Shown here: one piece after another, positions 47,405 through 61,879 of the stretch | Layout: each line of letters begins with the position of its first letter | Numbering within the stretch: position 1 is the stretch's first letter | NCBI GenBank assembly: GCA_905182435.1 | Contig: CAJJBN010000011.1 | Coordinates: forward strand, 1 to 64,000 | DNA from: Opitutaceae bacterium BACL24 MAG-120322-bin51 | GTDB taxonomy: Bacteria > Verrucomicrobiota > Verrucomicrobiia > Opitutales > Coraliomargaritaceae | DNA: 64,000 nt | Direction: 5' to 3' | Notes under the pieces: model-generated | The model's database searches: none | Told to the model about the DNA's origin: nothing | The model's input: the letters and a program-made list of their open reading frames with translations, nothing else | Position numbers and translations under genes: made by a program

Positions 47405-48769
<1,365 letters not shown>

Positions 48770-48796
48770 CAGTAATAACAGTACATTGCACCAATC

Positions 48797-49243
48797 ATGA
48801 GCAACAAATCTGAAAACAACCAAGAGTCCACAATCCCGACTGTGTCCGAAGGCTCGAACACACTAGGTGACATCCGCATCAATCACAGTGTGGTCGCGAG
48901 CATTGTTCGCTTGGCTGCGCTCGAAGTCGTAGGCGTCACGGCAGTTGGCGGTGGTTTCGTCGATGGAATCGCAGAAATCTTTTCCAAAAAAGGCGATGAG
49001 CGCGGTGTCCGCGTCGATGAAGACGAAGTCGGTGACTACCAAATTGAAATCCGTGTGATTCTACGCTTCGGAGTCGAACTCGCGACAGTCGGCAATGAAA
49101 TTCAGCAGCGTATCGCTGAGCAAATCGAGAAAATGACTAGCAAAAGTGTCGCCCGCGTCAATGTCATCATCGACGGCGTGCGCACCACTGAAGAAGAAAA
49201 AGAAGCGAAAGACGAGTGGGACGGCCAAGCACACGTTGACTAG
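48797..49243 (+). CDS. Asp23/Gls24 family envelope-stress protein
   Basis: 148 residues. [29 protein letters not shown] and [19 protein letters not shown], plus [27 protein letters not shown], match the DUF322/Asp23 fold. In Firmicutes, Asp23 is a cytoplasmic protein held at the membrane by AmaP and linked to cell-wall stress. The next gene (49290) looks like a membrane anchor of AmaP type, which supports the pairing. Acidic C-terminal tail. Probably cotranscribed with accBC; a direct role in lipid synthesis is not implied. Confidence 0.9.
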   Translation: MSNKSENNQESTIPTVSEGSNTLGDIRINHSVVASIVRLAALEVVGVTAVGGGFVDGIAEIFSKKGDERGVRVDEDEVGDYQIEIRVILRFGVELATVGNEIQQRIAEQIEKMTSKSVARVNVIIDGVRTTEEEKEAKDEWDGQAHVD

Positions 49244-49289
49244 GCACGACTGAGATCTCGTCCTCTACTTCCCCAACAAATAAGCACTG

Positions 49290-49835
49290 ATGAATTGGAC
49301 TGAAACGATCGAGTTGTTAAATCTTCTCACTGAGCCCACTTATCTATATGCAGCCGGAGCAATTATTGCACTCGCGCTGTTCCTGATACTGCTGGTCCGA
49401 CGTCAGCCCAATAAAATCGTCGCTTATCGAACCGAGAATGGCCGCGTTATGGTCTGCCGCTCCGCGATTGTCGAGCTGATCCGTACATCCTGCGAGCAGC
49501 TCGACAATGTCGCAAAACCAATCGTCAAAATAAAGGTCAAAGGTAAGACCACTCACTTCGACGTCCGCATCCAGCTCAAGAGCGGTGGCCGGCTCAGAGA
49601 CATCGAACAAACCTTACAGGTCCACCTGCGTCAAAATCTCACCGAAAACCTCGGCATTGAACATCTGGGGCAGATCAACATCGTCGCCTCAGGCTTCAAG
49701 AGCGGCCGCATCCAAGTCTCTAGCCCGATCACGAGTAAAGAACAGGCGCCTTTCGCAGCACTGGAAACCGTCGTCCCCGCTGAGCCAGATACCACCGCAG
49801 CACTCACTGAAGAGCTCGAAAAAAAGCCGATCTAG
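49290..49835 (+). CDS. AmaP-like membrane anchor with Asp23-type domain
   Basis: 181 residues. One membrane span (about 19-36, YAAGAIIALALFLILLVRR) is followed by a domain resembling Asp23 (RTENGRVMVCRSAIVELIRT, DNVAKPIVKIKVKGKTTHFD, VRIQLKSGG, and LTENLGIEHLGQINIVASGF). AmaP anchors Asp23 at the membrane in Staphylococcus. The role here is inferred from domain order and from the neighbouring Asp23 gene (46-base gap). The C-terminal 35 residues are acidic and disordered. Confidence 0.82.
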   Translation: MNWTETIELLNLLTEPTYLYAAGAIIALALFLILLVRRQPNKIVAYRTENGRVMVCRSAIVELIRTSCEQLDNVAKPIVKIKVKGKTTHFDVRIQLKSGGRLRDIEQTLQVHLRQNLTENLGIEHLGQINIVASGFKSGRIQVSSPITSKEQAPFAALETVVPAEPDTTAALTEELEKKPI

Positions 49836-49908
49836 CGGCGAATCGGTTCATCGTGAAACATTTTCCGATGAACCTGACCTCACAATTGCGGTCTAAATCG
49901 TTGATCCG

Positions 49909-50377
49909 ATGAGAAAATTGACCTCCATAACGACTATCCGCGCCGCTTGGATCGGCGCGATGATGCTGCTGTTTGCTGCCTGCAGCCCGAAGTCCACCCT
50001 CGAGCTAGCCCTCGACGATCTATCCGCACGCTTCGTCGCAGCCAATCAAGCCGACACGATCGACCCGATGCTAAAGCTCTACTGCTTGAACGGTTGCGAC
50101 AGTCTCATTATCTCTCGCCTAAAAGGTGCTCTCGACTACGAGCTGGGACTGCCGATTCAGCAAATCGAATTCGAAGCGCTCTCGGGCGCAGCAGAAGAAA
50201 CCATCGAGTTTCACCCACAACGGCGTCAGTTACGGCCCCAGCCTTACGCCGCGCTACCGGATGCGGGTGCTTTATGCAGTCGAAGACCATTTCAGTAGTC
50301 TCTTCACAGTCGGCCAAAATCCCTCTGGCGAATGGCAAATCATCTGCGCGAAACCAAAGCCACCGATCCGCTACTAA
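49909..50377 (+). CDS. lipoprotein gene with +1 frameshift
   Basis: The N-terminus from ATG 49909 has a lipoprotein signal (MMLLFAAC, Cys at about 25) and continues through [19 protein letters not shown] to ETIEF. The reading frame then has to move +1 near 50212, since the extension [20 protein letters not shown] and [17 protein letters not shown] lies in the next frame and reads like a natural continuation, ending at 50377. The shift point is TTT-CAC-CC, where TTT could re-pair on TTC. Unshifted, the frame stops at 50298 with an Arg/Pro-rich nonsense tail. About 155 residues joined. No family recognised. Confidence 0.65.
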
Positions 50378-50449
50378 ACAACGCGGCGACCGAAACAGAT
50401 CGCATTCTCGGAGTTGACAAGCGGAATAATTAGCAACACTTAGGGGCTT

Positions 50450-50785
50450 ATGAAGATTATCGCTTACTTAAAACCGACTTGCGGATGGAGTATGGGCGTC
50501 CGCGCGATCATGAAGAAGCACGGCCTCGAATACGAAGACCGTGATATCATCAATAATGCGGATCAATACGCTGAAATGGTCGAAAAGTCCGGCCAACCGC
50601 TCTCGCCTTGCGTTGAAATCGACGGGCATATGCTCGCCGATGTCAGCGGTGATGAAGTTGAAGCCTACATGCTCAAAGAAGGTCTCGCCGCTGAAAACAG
50701 TGCCGAAGCAGACGCTCCGACCAACGCAGCCTGCACCGACGAAGAACATGAAGCCATGCGCTCGAAGACGATTCGTTTCTTCTAA
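50450..50785 (+). CDS. monothiol glutaredoxin-like protein
   Basis: 111 residues. The N-terminal thioredoxin-fold reads IIAYLKPTCGWSMGVRAIMK, so the CxxC is replaced by C-G-W-S (single Cys). SPCVEIDGHMLADVSGDEVE corresponds to the cis-Pro region, with a second Cys where many glutaredoxins have Val or Gln. A 30-residue C-terminal tail (ENSAEADAPTNAACTDEEHE) with one further Cys is unusual. It may act in thiol repair or iron-sulfur handling, but no partner is near. A terminator lies 50 bases downstream. Confidence 0.8.
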   Translation: MKIIAYLKPTCGWSMGVRAIMKKHGLEYEDRDIINNADQYAEMVEKSGQPLSPCVEIDGHMLADVSGDEVEAYMLKEGLAAENSAEADAPTNAACTDEEHEAMRSKTIRFF

Positions 50786-50833
50786 GCGCCCACACCAGAG
50801 AAATACTTAATTCCTTAAAGTCTTTCTCCGCAA

Positions 50834-50855
50834 CACGGATTCGGTCCGTTTTTTG
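50834..50855 (+). terminator. terminator after the glutaredoxin-like gene
   Basis: ACGGA-TTCGG-TCCGT stem-loop followed by TTTTT. Short stem (5 bp), but the T-run is good. Confidence 0.65.
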
Positions 50856-51046
50856 CTTCCGAACAAGCTGCTAATTGGCTGCATCTGAGCACGTTCATCT
50901 ACTGGGAGTGACATTTTTTCTAGACAGACTCTCATCAATTACTACTTTCTTCGTTCCTTTTGGCTTCGGCCAAAACGCGCACTTGTCGCTCAGGACAACC
51001 GCAGCGCACGATGACCACACTTTAAAACCGATTATTTAATACAGAT

Positions 51047-55693
<4,647 letters not shown>

Positions 55694-55725
55694 TCGTGTA
55701 GCGACTATGGTGAGAAGAGTATGAA

Positions 55726-55853
55726 AGTAGAAAGGTGAGAAGGTAGATGAGTTTAATTCAAACCTTTCAACTTTCAAACCTTCCGACCTTCTCACCTTGC
55801 CACTTTTTTAAACCTTCCCACTTTATACTTTAACACCTTCACACTTTTTTACT
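55726..55853 (+). other. gltB-gltD spacer: purine arm and pyrimidine tract
   Basis: A purine-rich arm with AAGGTGAGAAGGT (about 55732) pairs with ACCTTCTCACCTT (about 55786). Between and after them run CTTTCAACTTTCAAACCTTC-type words, reaching the gltD ATG with no Shine-Dalgarno motif. Confidence 0.55.
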
Positions 55854-57341
55854 ATGGGCAAAGCAACTGGATTTATGGAATTTGAGCGCAGGACGATCGC
55901 AAATCGCGATCCGCTCGAACGCGTCAAGGACTGGAACGAAATTCACGAAGATTTCGACACCGAGAAAGTGCAGACACAAGGCTCACGCTGTATGGACTGC
56001 GGCACGCCTTACTGCCACACGGGTATGAGCCTTGCCAACATGGCCAGTGGTTGCCCGGTCAACAATCTCATCCCTGAGTTCAACGACCTAGTGTACCGGG
56101 GCAAGTGGCACGATGCCTACCTGCGCCTCACCAAGACCAACAACTTCCCAGAGTTCACTGGCCGCGTCTGCCCCGCTCCGTGCGAAGGCTCTTGCGTGCT
56201 AGGTCTGATCGAGCCAGCCGTCACGATTAAGGATATCGAGTGCTCCATCATCGACAAGGCCTGGAACGAAGGTTGGGTCAAGCCACAGCCTCCAGAAGAG
56301 CGCACCGGCAAGAAAGTCGCCGTCGTCGGTTCTGGCCCTGCCGGTCTCGCCGCCGCGGATCAGCTCAACAAAGCGGGTCACCTCGTCACGCTTTTCGAAC
56401 GCGCTGACCGCCCAGGCGGTCTCCTCATGTATGGTATCCCCAACATGAAGCTTGAGAAGCAAGTCGTCACGCGTCGCGTTCAGTTGATGCAAGCCGAAGG
56501 CATCATCCTCGAATGTGGCATCGAAATCGGCGTCGATATTTCTTCCAAGCAACTGATGGAAGACTTTGACTCGGTCGTGCTGTGCTGCGGTGCAACCAAG
56601 CCGCGCGATTTGCCGATCGAAGGCCGCGAACTCAACAACATTCGTTACGCCATGGAGTTCCTCGGGCCCAACACCAAGGAGCTTTGGGACATCAAGGATG
56701 GCAAGTCCGAGCAATTCAGCGAACTCGCCAAGGGCAAGAACGTCGTCATCATCGGCGGCGGTGACACTGGCACAGACTGTGTCGGCACCTCCCTACGCCA
56801 CGGCTGCAAAAGTGTAGTGCAGCTCGAGATCATGCCTAAGCCTCCAATTGAGCGCGCGGCGAATAATCCATGGCCTGAATGGCCGAAGACTTACAAGATG
56901 GACTACGGCCAAGAAGAAGCCGAAGCGATTCAAGGTGAAGACCCACGTCAATACTTGGTCAGCTCCAGCCGTTTCTCTGGCGATGCCGATGGCAACGTCA
57001 AGGCGGTTCACATCCACGACATCGAGTGGACCAGCGACAACGGCCGCTTCGTTCCTCAAAAGGTCGAAGGTAGCTCACGCGTGCTCGAAGCCGACCTTGT
57101 CCTCCTGGCAATGGGCTTCCTCGGACCCGAAGCAACCATCGCCGAAGAACTCGGCCTTGATCTCGACGCCCGCTCCAATGTGCAAGCTGAATACGGCAAG
57201 TTTAACACTAGCCTCGAAGGTGTCTTTGCAGCAGGCGACATGCGCCGTGGTCAGTCCCTGATCGTTTGGGCGATCAACGAAGGCCGCGCCGCAGCCCGCG
57301 AGTGCGACAAGTTCCTAATGGGCGCGACTCAGCTTCCGTAA
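55854..57341 (+). CDS. gltD: glutamate synthase small subunit
   Basis: 495 residues. It takes electrons from NADPH through FAD and 4Fe-4S clusters to GltB. The N-terminal Fe-S ligands lie in [12 protein letters not shown] (about 45-56) and [12 protein letters not shown] (about 105-116). The FAD site is [20 protein letters not shown] (about 155-174), the NADPH site [14 protein letters not shown] (about 300). [50 protein letters not shown] complete it. The order gltB-gltD is usual, but the spacer (160 bases) is long, filled with a palindromic pyrimidine tract. A strong terminator follows. Confidence 0.97.
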   Translation: MGKATGFMEFERRTIANRDPLERVKDWNEIHEDFDTEKVQTQGSRCMDCGTPYCHTGMSLANMASGCPVNNLIPEFNDLVYRGKWHDAYLRLTKTNNFPEFTGRVCPAPCEGSCVLGLIEPAVTIKDIECSIIDKAWNEGWVKPQPPEERTGKKVAVVGSGPAGLAAADQLNKAGHLVTLFERADRPGGLLMYGIPNMKLEKQVVTRRVQLMQAEGIILECGIEIGVDISSKQLMEDFDSVVLCCGATKPRDLPIEGRELNNIRYAMEFLGPNTKELWDIKDGKSEQFSELAKGKNVVIIGGGDTGTDCVGTSLRHGCKSVVQLEIMPKPPIERAANNPWPEWPKTYKMDYGQEEAEAIQGEDPRQYLVSSSRFSGDADGNVKAVHIHDIEWTSDNGRFVPQKVEGSSRVLEADLVLLAMGFLGPEATIAEELGLDLDARSNVQAEYGKFNTSLEGVFAAGDMRRGQSLIVWAINEGRAAARECDKFLMGATQLP

Positions 57342-57386
57342 CAGCGTAGTTGGTTGAACGTTGTTCGTTCTAAACCGCATACTTTC

Positions 57387-57420
57387 AAAAGCCGCATCGT
57401 TACTCGATGCGGCTTTTTTG
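57387..57420 (+). terminator. rho-independent terminator after gltD
   Basis: AAAGCCGCATCG-TTACT-CGATGCGGCTTTTTTG: 12-bp stem with five-base loop and a T-run. Confidence 0.94.
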
Positions 57421-57421
57421 T

Positions 57422-57555
57422 GGTTCATCGTCGATTAGTGGGCAAAGGAGGGAGGGCGACTCGCCCTCCTTTATCGCCGGACAAGATGAATGTGGGCGAC
57501 TCGCCCTCCTTTACCGCCAGACAGGATGGTTGTGGGCGAGTCGCCCACACTCCTT
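57422..57555. repeat. GGGCGACTCGCCC palindromic repeat family, copy R3
   Basis: Begins GGTTCATCGTCGATTAG like R1. Three core palindromes follow in series (AGGGCGACTCGCCCT at 57453, GGGCGACTCGCCC at 57494, GGGCGAGTCGCCC at 57533), separated by about 27-base linkers with GACAAGATGAATGTG and GACAGGATGGTTGTG. It ends in ACTCCTTT. Confidence 0.85.
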
Positions 57556-57666
57556 TTACTATCAATATTGTTGTGGGCGACAGAGTGCCGTTGCGTGCGC
57601 CAGAAGCGTGACACGATAAGAAAGCATGCATTTGCCAGTTTGCTTTCACTGCCCAAGTCCCCATAG

Positions 57667-57672
57667 TATAAT
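57667..57672 (+). promoter_or_regulatory. -10 box (TATAAT), possibly leaderless
   Basis: A perfect TATAAT ending 7 bases before the lipoprotein ATG at 57680. The -35 match (TTTCAC, 17 bases upstream) is poor. Transcription would begin at or next to the start codon. Confidence 0.5.
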
Positions 57673-57679
57673 TTAATCC

Positions 57680-58231
57680 ATGAAAACTGTTTCACGAATT
57701 CCCCTGCTGCTGTTGCTCGTGCTGACACTGGTCGGCTGCGTCTCGCCTGTTCGAGTCGACTACGACCGTGGTGCCGCACCCAAATTGCAGAGCTACAAAT
57801 GCTTTGCAGTCGATTCCCGTGAGCTGGGCAGCAACTACCAAAGCATTGCGCTCAGCCCGATCGTTGATCGCAGGATCGAGCGGGCCCTGAAAGCAGAGCT
57901 GCTGGCCAAAGGGTTCACCCAGGACTGCGCCACGCCTGATTTCCGCGTCGCCTTTAACACCGCGCAAAAGACCATCACCGAACTCAACGATCTCGGCATC
58001 GGCGCGACTCCGTATCGACGCTCGGCCTATCGCGGATATGGCGGCTACTCCAACATCCACATCGATCAATACCAAGAGGGCACCTTCATCATCGATATCA
58101 TTGATATGCAATCGAAGGAACTCGTTTGGCGCGGGGCGTATGTCAAACGTTTGGGCTGGCACGCGCCGACGGATGCCGAGATACGCGCCATCATTATCGA
58201 AACTTTGGCGCAGTTTCCGCCCGCAGGATAA
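57680..58231 (+). CDS. DUF4136 family lipoprotein
   Basis: 183 residues. Signal peptide LLLLLVLTLVGC with lipobox Cys at about 21 (L-V-G-C), then VSPVRVDYDRGAAPKLQSYK, a DUF4136 opening. FRVAFNTAQKTITE and EGTFIIDIIDMQSKELVWRG (about 135-150) are the family's shared strands, with a Tyr/Gly-rich middle (YRRSAYRGYGGYSN). Expected in the outer membrane or periplasmic face; the +2 residue is Val, which favours outer-membrane sorting by E. coli rules. Function unknown. Likely leaderless. Confidence 0.86.
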   Translation: MKTVSRIPLLLLLVLTLVGCVSPVRVDYDRGAAPKLQSYKCFAVDSRELGSNYQSIALSPIVDRRIERALKAELLAKGFTQDCATPDFRVAFNTAQKTITELNDLGIGATPYRRSAYRGYGGYSNIHIDQYQEGTFIIDIIDMQSKELVWRGAYVKRLGWHAPTDAEIRAIIIETLAQFPPAG

Positions 58232-58283
58232 GCAACGCCGAATTGAGATTGACTTGCAGATCGATTCTCGCGGTTTAGAAGGC

Positions 58284-58883
58284 ATGAATATCGTATGTCT
58301 TGACCTTGAGGGAGTGCTGATCCCAGAAATCTGGATCGCCTTCGCGGAAAAAACCGGGATCGAAGCCCTCAAGCGCACCACGCGTGATGAGCCCTGCTAC
58401 GACACGCTGATGCGCTACCGCTTGGACATTTTGGACAAAGAAGGCTTCAAGCTCTCCGACATCGATGCAGTCATCGGCACGCTCGACCCGCTCCCGGGCG
58501 CACAAGAATTCGTCACTTGGGTCACCTCCCAAACACGCCTGGTGATCCTGTCGGATACTTTCAGTCAATTCGCTGGCCCGCTGATGGCGAAGCTCGGCAA
58601 CCCCACCCTATTCTGTCATGATCTGGTGATTGACGAGACCGGCCGCATCGCTGACTACAAGCTGCGCCTGCCCGATCATAAGCGTAAAGCAGTCGAAGCG
58701 TTTCGCGCCCTCAACTTCGATACCATCGCAGCCGGTGATTCGTACAACGACCTGTCGATGATCGACTGCGCCGACGAAGGCCTGCTCTTCTGCCCGCCCG
58801 AGCGCCTCACCGAAGAACGCCCCGAGCTGCCTGTCGCGCGTAATCACGCAGAGCTGCAAGCCATCATCGCCGCCAAGCTCTAA
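58284..58883 (+). CDS. thrH: phosphoserine phosphatase / homoserine phosphotransferase
   Basis: 199 residues from ATG 58284 (the longer frame adds unrelated residues). A HAD-family enzyme close to Pseudomonas ThrH over its whole length. CLDLEGVLIPEIWIAFAEKT holds the nucleophile Asp7 and the Glu replacing the second Asp; ILSDTFSQFAGPLMAKLG is motif II with Ser; DHKRKAVEAFRAL is motif III; AAGDSYNDLSMI motif IV. It hydrolyses phosphoserine and can move phosphate to homoserine. It follows the DUF4136 gene by 52 bases. Confidence 0.95.
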   Translation: MNIVCLDLEGVLIPEIWIAFAEKTGIEALKRTTRDEPCYDTLMRYRLDILDKEGFKLSDIDAVIGTLDPLPGAQEFVTWVTSQTRLVILSDTFSQFAGPLMAKLGNPTLFCHDLVIDETGRIADYKLRLPDHKRKAVEAFRALNFDTIAAGDSYNDLSMIDCADEGLLFCPPERLTEERPELPVARNHAELQAIIAAKL

Positions 58884-58924
58884 GAGTTTCTATTCCCTTA
58901 CAAGATCAACAACGCTCACCAACC

Positions 58925-59224
58925 ATGCTTATTCACACCGTATACTTCTGGCTCCGCGAAGATCTCGATAAAAATCAATGCACTGACTTTCGCATCTCCC
59001 TAGAGACGATGTACCAGATCGAACATGCTGAAGCGATGTATATCGGCACACCTGCCAACACCACCGAGCGCCCGGTCCTCGACAGCAGTTACGATTTCGC
59101 ACTCACCGTGATCCTCAAAGACATCGCGGCACACGATGCGTATCAAGCAGACCCGCTCCATCAGGCATTTATTGCAGCCAATAAAGCGCTCTGGAAACAG
59201 GTAAAGATCTACGACGCGGATTGA
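58925..59224 (+). CDS. stress-responsive alpha/beta-barrel (Dabb) protein
   Basis: 99 residues. MLIHTVYFWLREDLDKNQCT and DFALTVILKDIAAHDAYQAD then PLHQAFIAANKALW match the Dabb dimeric barrel. The family is small, mostly of unknown function, sometimes acting on polyketide or aromatic substrates in plants. 41 bases after thrH and 31 bases before pnuC; whether they share a transcript is unclear. Confidence 0.88.
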   Translation: MLIHTVYFWLREDLDKNQCTDFRISLETMYQIEHAEAMYIGTPANTTERPVLDSSYDFALTVILKDIAAHDAYQADPLHQAFIAANKALWKQVKIYDAD

Positions 59225-59255
59225 TGTATTCCTAGCCGGTAGAAGTGATTAAGGT

Positions 59256-59864
59256 ATGCACGAATCTTTTTGGAATCAGTTACTCGCGACGAGCGGGGTC
59301 GAATGGTTGGGGACACTCACAGGCATCACTGGCGTCTGGCTAACGATCCGCGAACGAGCAGCCGCATGGCCGATTCTAATCGTCTGCTATTGTTGCTATG
59401 TCTTTATCGCGCTGGATGCGAAGCTGTACGCGATGATGCTTTCGCAAGGCATCTTCATCGTAATCTCTGCCTACGGTTGGTATGAGTGGGTCGCGGGCAA
59501 ATCTGAGGATGGTGATCGACTGAAAATCGCCCACACCCCACGCCCAAAGCTGATCCTGGCGATTATAGTAATGATCGCTGGCACCGCCGGTTTCGGTAGT
59601 CTTCTCTCCAGCTACACTGACTCCGCCCACGCATATCTCGACGGATTCGCCACCGTCTGCGCATTCGTGGCTCAATGGATGCTCGCCCGCAAATACATTG
59701 AGACCTGGATCTGCTGGGTGCTCTCTGATATCATTTTCATCGGCATATTTATGGTGCAAGGATATTGGATGAGTGTGTTCCTGTTCTTCGTATTTATCTG
59801 CCTAGCACTGCGTGGCTGGCGACTTTGGAAACGCACCATCACGCAGTCCAGCTCCGTCGCCTAA
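59256..59864 (+). CDS. pnuC: nicotinamide riboside transporter PnuC
   Basis: 202 residues with six or seven membrane spans. GTLTGITGVWLTIRERAAAW (about 19-38) is the conserved PnuC opening, ISAYGWYEWVAGKSED the next motif, and ARKYIETWICWVLSDIIFIG the late W-x-x-W helix. PnuC facilitates diffusion of nicotinamide riboside, trapped in the cytoplasm by phosphorylation. The next gene (60100) looks like the NadR-type kinase that would do this. Between them lies a long CT-rich and repeat-bearing leader. An alternative, thiamine transport (PnuT), is less likely given the kinase. Confidence 0.92.
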   Translation: MHESFWNQLLATSGVEWLGTLTGITGVWLTIRERAAAWPILIVCYCCYVFIALDAKLYAMMLSQGIFIVISAYGWYEWVAGKSEDGDRLKIAHTPRPKLILAIIVMIAGTAGFGSLLSSYTDSAHAYLDGFATVCAFVAQWMLARKYIETWICWVLSDIIFIGIFMVQGYWMSVFLFFVFICLALRGWRLWKRTITQSSSVA

Positions 59865-59865
59865 A

Positions 59866-59960
59866 CGCCTCAGCCCTCAGCCCTCAGCTCCTCAGCTCTC
59901 AGCCCTCAGCTCCTCAAGTCTCAGGCTTCAGGTCTCAGCTCTCCCCTCTCAAGCCTGTTC
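59866..59960 (+). other. CT-word tract upstream of the NadR-type kinase
   Basis: A run of CTCAGCCCTCAGCTCCTCAG and CTCAAGTCTCAGGCTTCAGG words. The same words occur in reverse orientation at 18471-18535 and 35113-35150. Confidence 0.5.
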
Positions 59961-59966
59961 CTTCAC

Positions 59967-60055
59967 TTGCCCAGAGGGCACCCAGTTCAGTCACCCTTCG
60001 CTTCGCTCAGGGCAAACCTTCGGTTCACCATCTTCGCACTGTCGTGCTTCGTCAG
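59967..60055 (+). repeat. 90-base leader element, copy 1
   Basis: TTGCCCAGAGGGCACCCAGT ... GGGCAAACCTTCGGTTCACC then ATCTTCGCACT is repeated, with substitutions, at 62463-62545. Both copies lie just before a plus-strand start codon. TGCCC-AGA-GGGCA is a small dyad inside it. Confidence 0.6.
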
Positions 60056-60099
60056 CCCTCAAGTCTCAGCCTCCCCCTCAGCCCTCTGCCCTCTTACAA

Positions 60100-60612
60100 A
60101 TGAAACGCATCGTCATTACGGGAGCCGAATCCACCGGCAAGAGCACCCTCGCCAAGGCACTCTCCGACTACTATGCTGAACCATGCAGCGACGAATTCGT
60201 CCGCAGCTATGTCGATTCGCACCAACGCGAACTCAAGCAGGGCGACCTCGAACCGATCGCCACAGGGCAACTCGCCCTCGAAGATGCCCAGCTGGAACAA
60301 GCGCAGCGACTCATTTTCCACGATACCAATATTCTCTCGTCGATGATCTACGCCGAGGTCTATTTCGACACCGCCATCGAATGGCTGAACCACCGTTTCC
60401 TTGAGCGCGATTACAGCCTGTATTTACTTTGCATGCCCGACATTCCTTGGCAGGCCGACGAGGGCCAACGCGAAAGCCCCGCAGCGCGCGACGATCTGCA
60501 CATACACTTCAAGCACCAACTCGACCGCCGCCAACTCCCCTACGTCGAAATCCACGGCAGCAAACAAGCGCGCATGCTGCAGGCCGTACGCGCCATCGAC
60601 GCGATTTTATAA
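60100..60612 (+). CDS. NadR/Ttd14-type P-loop kinase, probable nicotinamide riboside kinase
   Basis: 170 residues from ATG 60100. The Walker A is IVITGAESTGKSTLAKAL (residues 4-21), followed by CSDEFVRSYVDSHQ and FHDTNILSSMIYAEVYF (the D-T motif typical of NadR C-terminal kinases). The end has DDLHIHFKHQLDRRQLPYVE. NadR-type kinases phosphorylate nicotinamide riboside to NMN. The pairing with pnuC supports this, giving a salvage unit for NAD. Its stop overlaps the repeat R4 by two bases. Substrate not proven. Confidence 0.85.
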   Translation: MKRIVITGAESTGKSTLAKALSDYYAEPCSDEFVRSYVDSHQRELKQGDLEPIATGQLALEDAQLEQAQRLIFHDTNILSSMIYAEVYFDTAIEWLNHRFLERDYSLYLLCMPDIPWQADEGQRESPAARDDLHIHFKHQLDRRQLPYVEIHGSKQARMLQAVRAIDAIL

Positions 60613-60730
60613 AGGAGTGAGGGCGACTCGCCCTCAACCTTTGCAAGAGCAGCGACTCGGACAGACATCAGGAGTGAGGGCGACTCGCCCTCAGCATTAG
60701 GTGACGTGGGCGAGTCGCACACTCTCCTTT
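60611..60730. repeat. GGGCGACTCGCCC palindromic repeat family, copy R4
   Basis: AAAGGAGTGAGGGCGACTCG then CCCTCA opens it, repeated at 60671 (GGAGTGAGGGCGACTCGCCC), and it ends with GGGCGAGTCGCACACTCTCC then TTT. The left end overlaps the stop codon of the kinase (TAAAGGAG). Confidence 0.82.
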
Positions 60731-60807
60731 AACTCACCTAGCCTCAAGCGGATGAGTTGACTCGAACCGATCAGTCGATTTGCTAAGCACAACCGTAAAC
60801 AGCGACC

Positions 60808-61854
60808 ATGCCTTTCACACCTGAAGATCCGCCAACTGGCACCGAATTTATCGAGCAAACACTCGCCGACCCCATCAGCTCTGAAGAGTCGATGCTGCGC
60901 CCGCTGTCGTTCGACGACTTTGCGGGCCAAGCCAAGACCATCGAGCGCCTGTCGGTGATGGTCGGGGCCGCGCGCGACCGTGGCGAACCGCTCAACCACA
61001 TTCTGCTCAGCGGCCCACCGGGGCTAGGCAAAACGACCTTGGCCCTCATCCTCGGCCACGAAATGGGCAGGCAGGTCAGCATTACCTCAGGCCCAGTGAT
61101 TGATAAGCCCGCCGACCTCGCCGGCCTACTCACCAACCTCAGCGAAGGCGACATCTTGTTTATTGATGAGATTCACCGCATCCCCAAAACCGTCGAAGAG
61201 TATCTCTACTCCGCGATGGAAGACTTCCGCATCGACATCATGATCGATCAAGGCCCCAACGCCCGCAGCGTGCGCCTCAGCCTGCCCCGCTTCACCCTGC
61301 TCGGCGCGACCACCCGCATGGGCCTGCTCACCGCACCCCTGCGTAGTCGCTTTACTCTGCAGTCACGCCTCAGCTATTACGATCACAAGACCCTGCAAGG
61401 CATCGTCGAGCGCACCTGCGGCCTGCTGGAAGTCGAGTTCGAGACCGCCGGCGCCGCCGAGATCGCCCGCCGCGCACGCGGCACGCCGCGGATTGCCAAT
61501 AACTTAATCAACTTCTGCCGCGATTTTGCACAACAACGTGGCGATGGTGTCATCACCGAAGCAATGGCCTCCGCGGCACTTGAACTGCTCGAGATCGATC
61601 AGCGCGGCCTTGACGAAATGGATAAGCAAATCATGCGCGTGATGGCCGAAAACTACCGCGGCGGTCCCGTCGGTCTCGGCACCGTCGCCGTCGCCGTTGG
61701 CGAAGAAGCTCACACGCTCGAAGAAGTCCACGAGCCGTTTTTAATTCAAGAAGGCTACCTACAACGCACCGCCCAAGGCCGGGTCCTGACCGAAAAAGGC
61801 TGGCACATCATCGGCCTCGAGCCCCCCAACGGACAACAACCCGAGCTCTTGTAA
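60808..61854 (+). CDS. ruvB: Holliday junction ATP-dependent helicase RuvB
   Basis: 348 residues. RuvB drives branch migration with RuvA. LRPLSFDDFAGQAKTIERLS is the opening; Walker A GPPGLGKTTLA (about 70), Walker B FIDEIHRIPKTVEEYL (about 122), sensor LLGATTRMGLLTAPLRSRF, and the C-terminal winged helix (EAMASAALELLEIDQRGLDE, GTVAVAVGEEAHTLEEVHEP) are complete. ruvA and ruvC are not adjacent. Between the kinase gene and ruvB lies repeat R4. Confidence 0.97.
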   Translation: MPFTPEDPPTGTEFIEQTLADPISSEESMLRPLSFDDFAGQAKTIERLSVMVGAARDRGEPLNHILLSGPPGLGKTTLALILGHEMGRQVSITSGPVIDKPADLAGLLTNLSEGDILFIDEIHRIPKTVEEYLYSAMEDFRIDIMIDQGPNARSVRLSLPRFTLLGATTRMGLLTAPLRSRFTLQSRLSYYDHKTLQGIVERTCGLLEVEFETAGAAEIARRARGTPRIANNLINFCRDFAQQRGDGVITEAMASAALELLEIDQRGLDEMDKQIMRVMAENYRGGPVGLGTVAVAVGEEAHTLEEVHEPFLIQEGYLQRTAQGRVLTEKGWHIIGLEPPNGQQPELL

Positions 61855-61879
61855 CGGAGGCATCCTTGCAGGATCGCAG

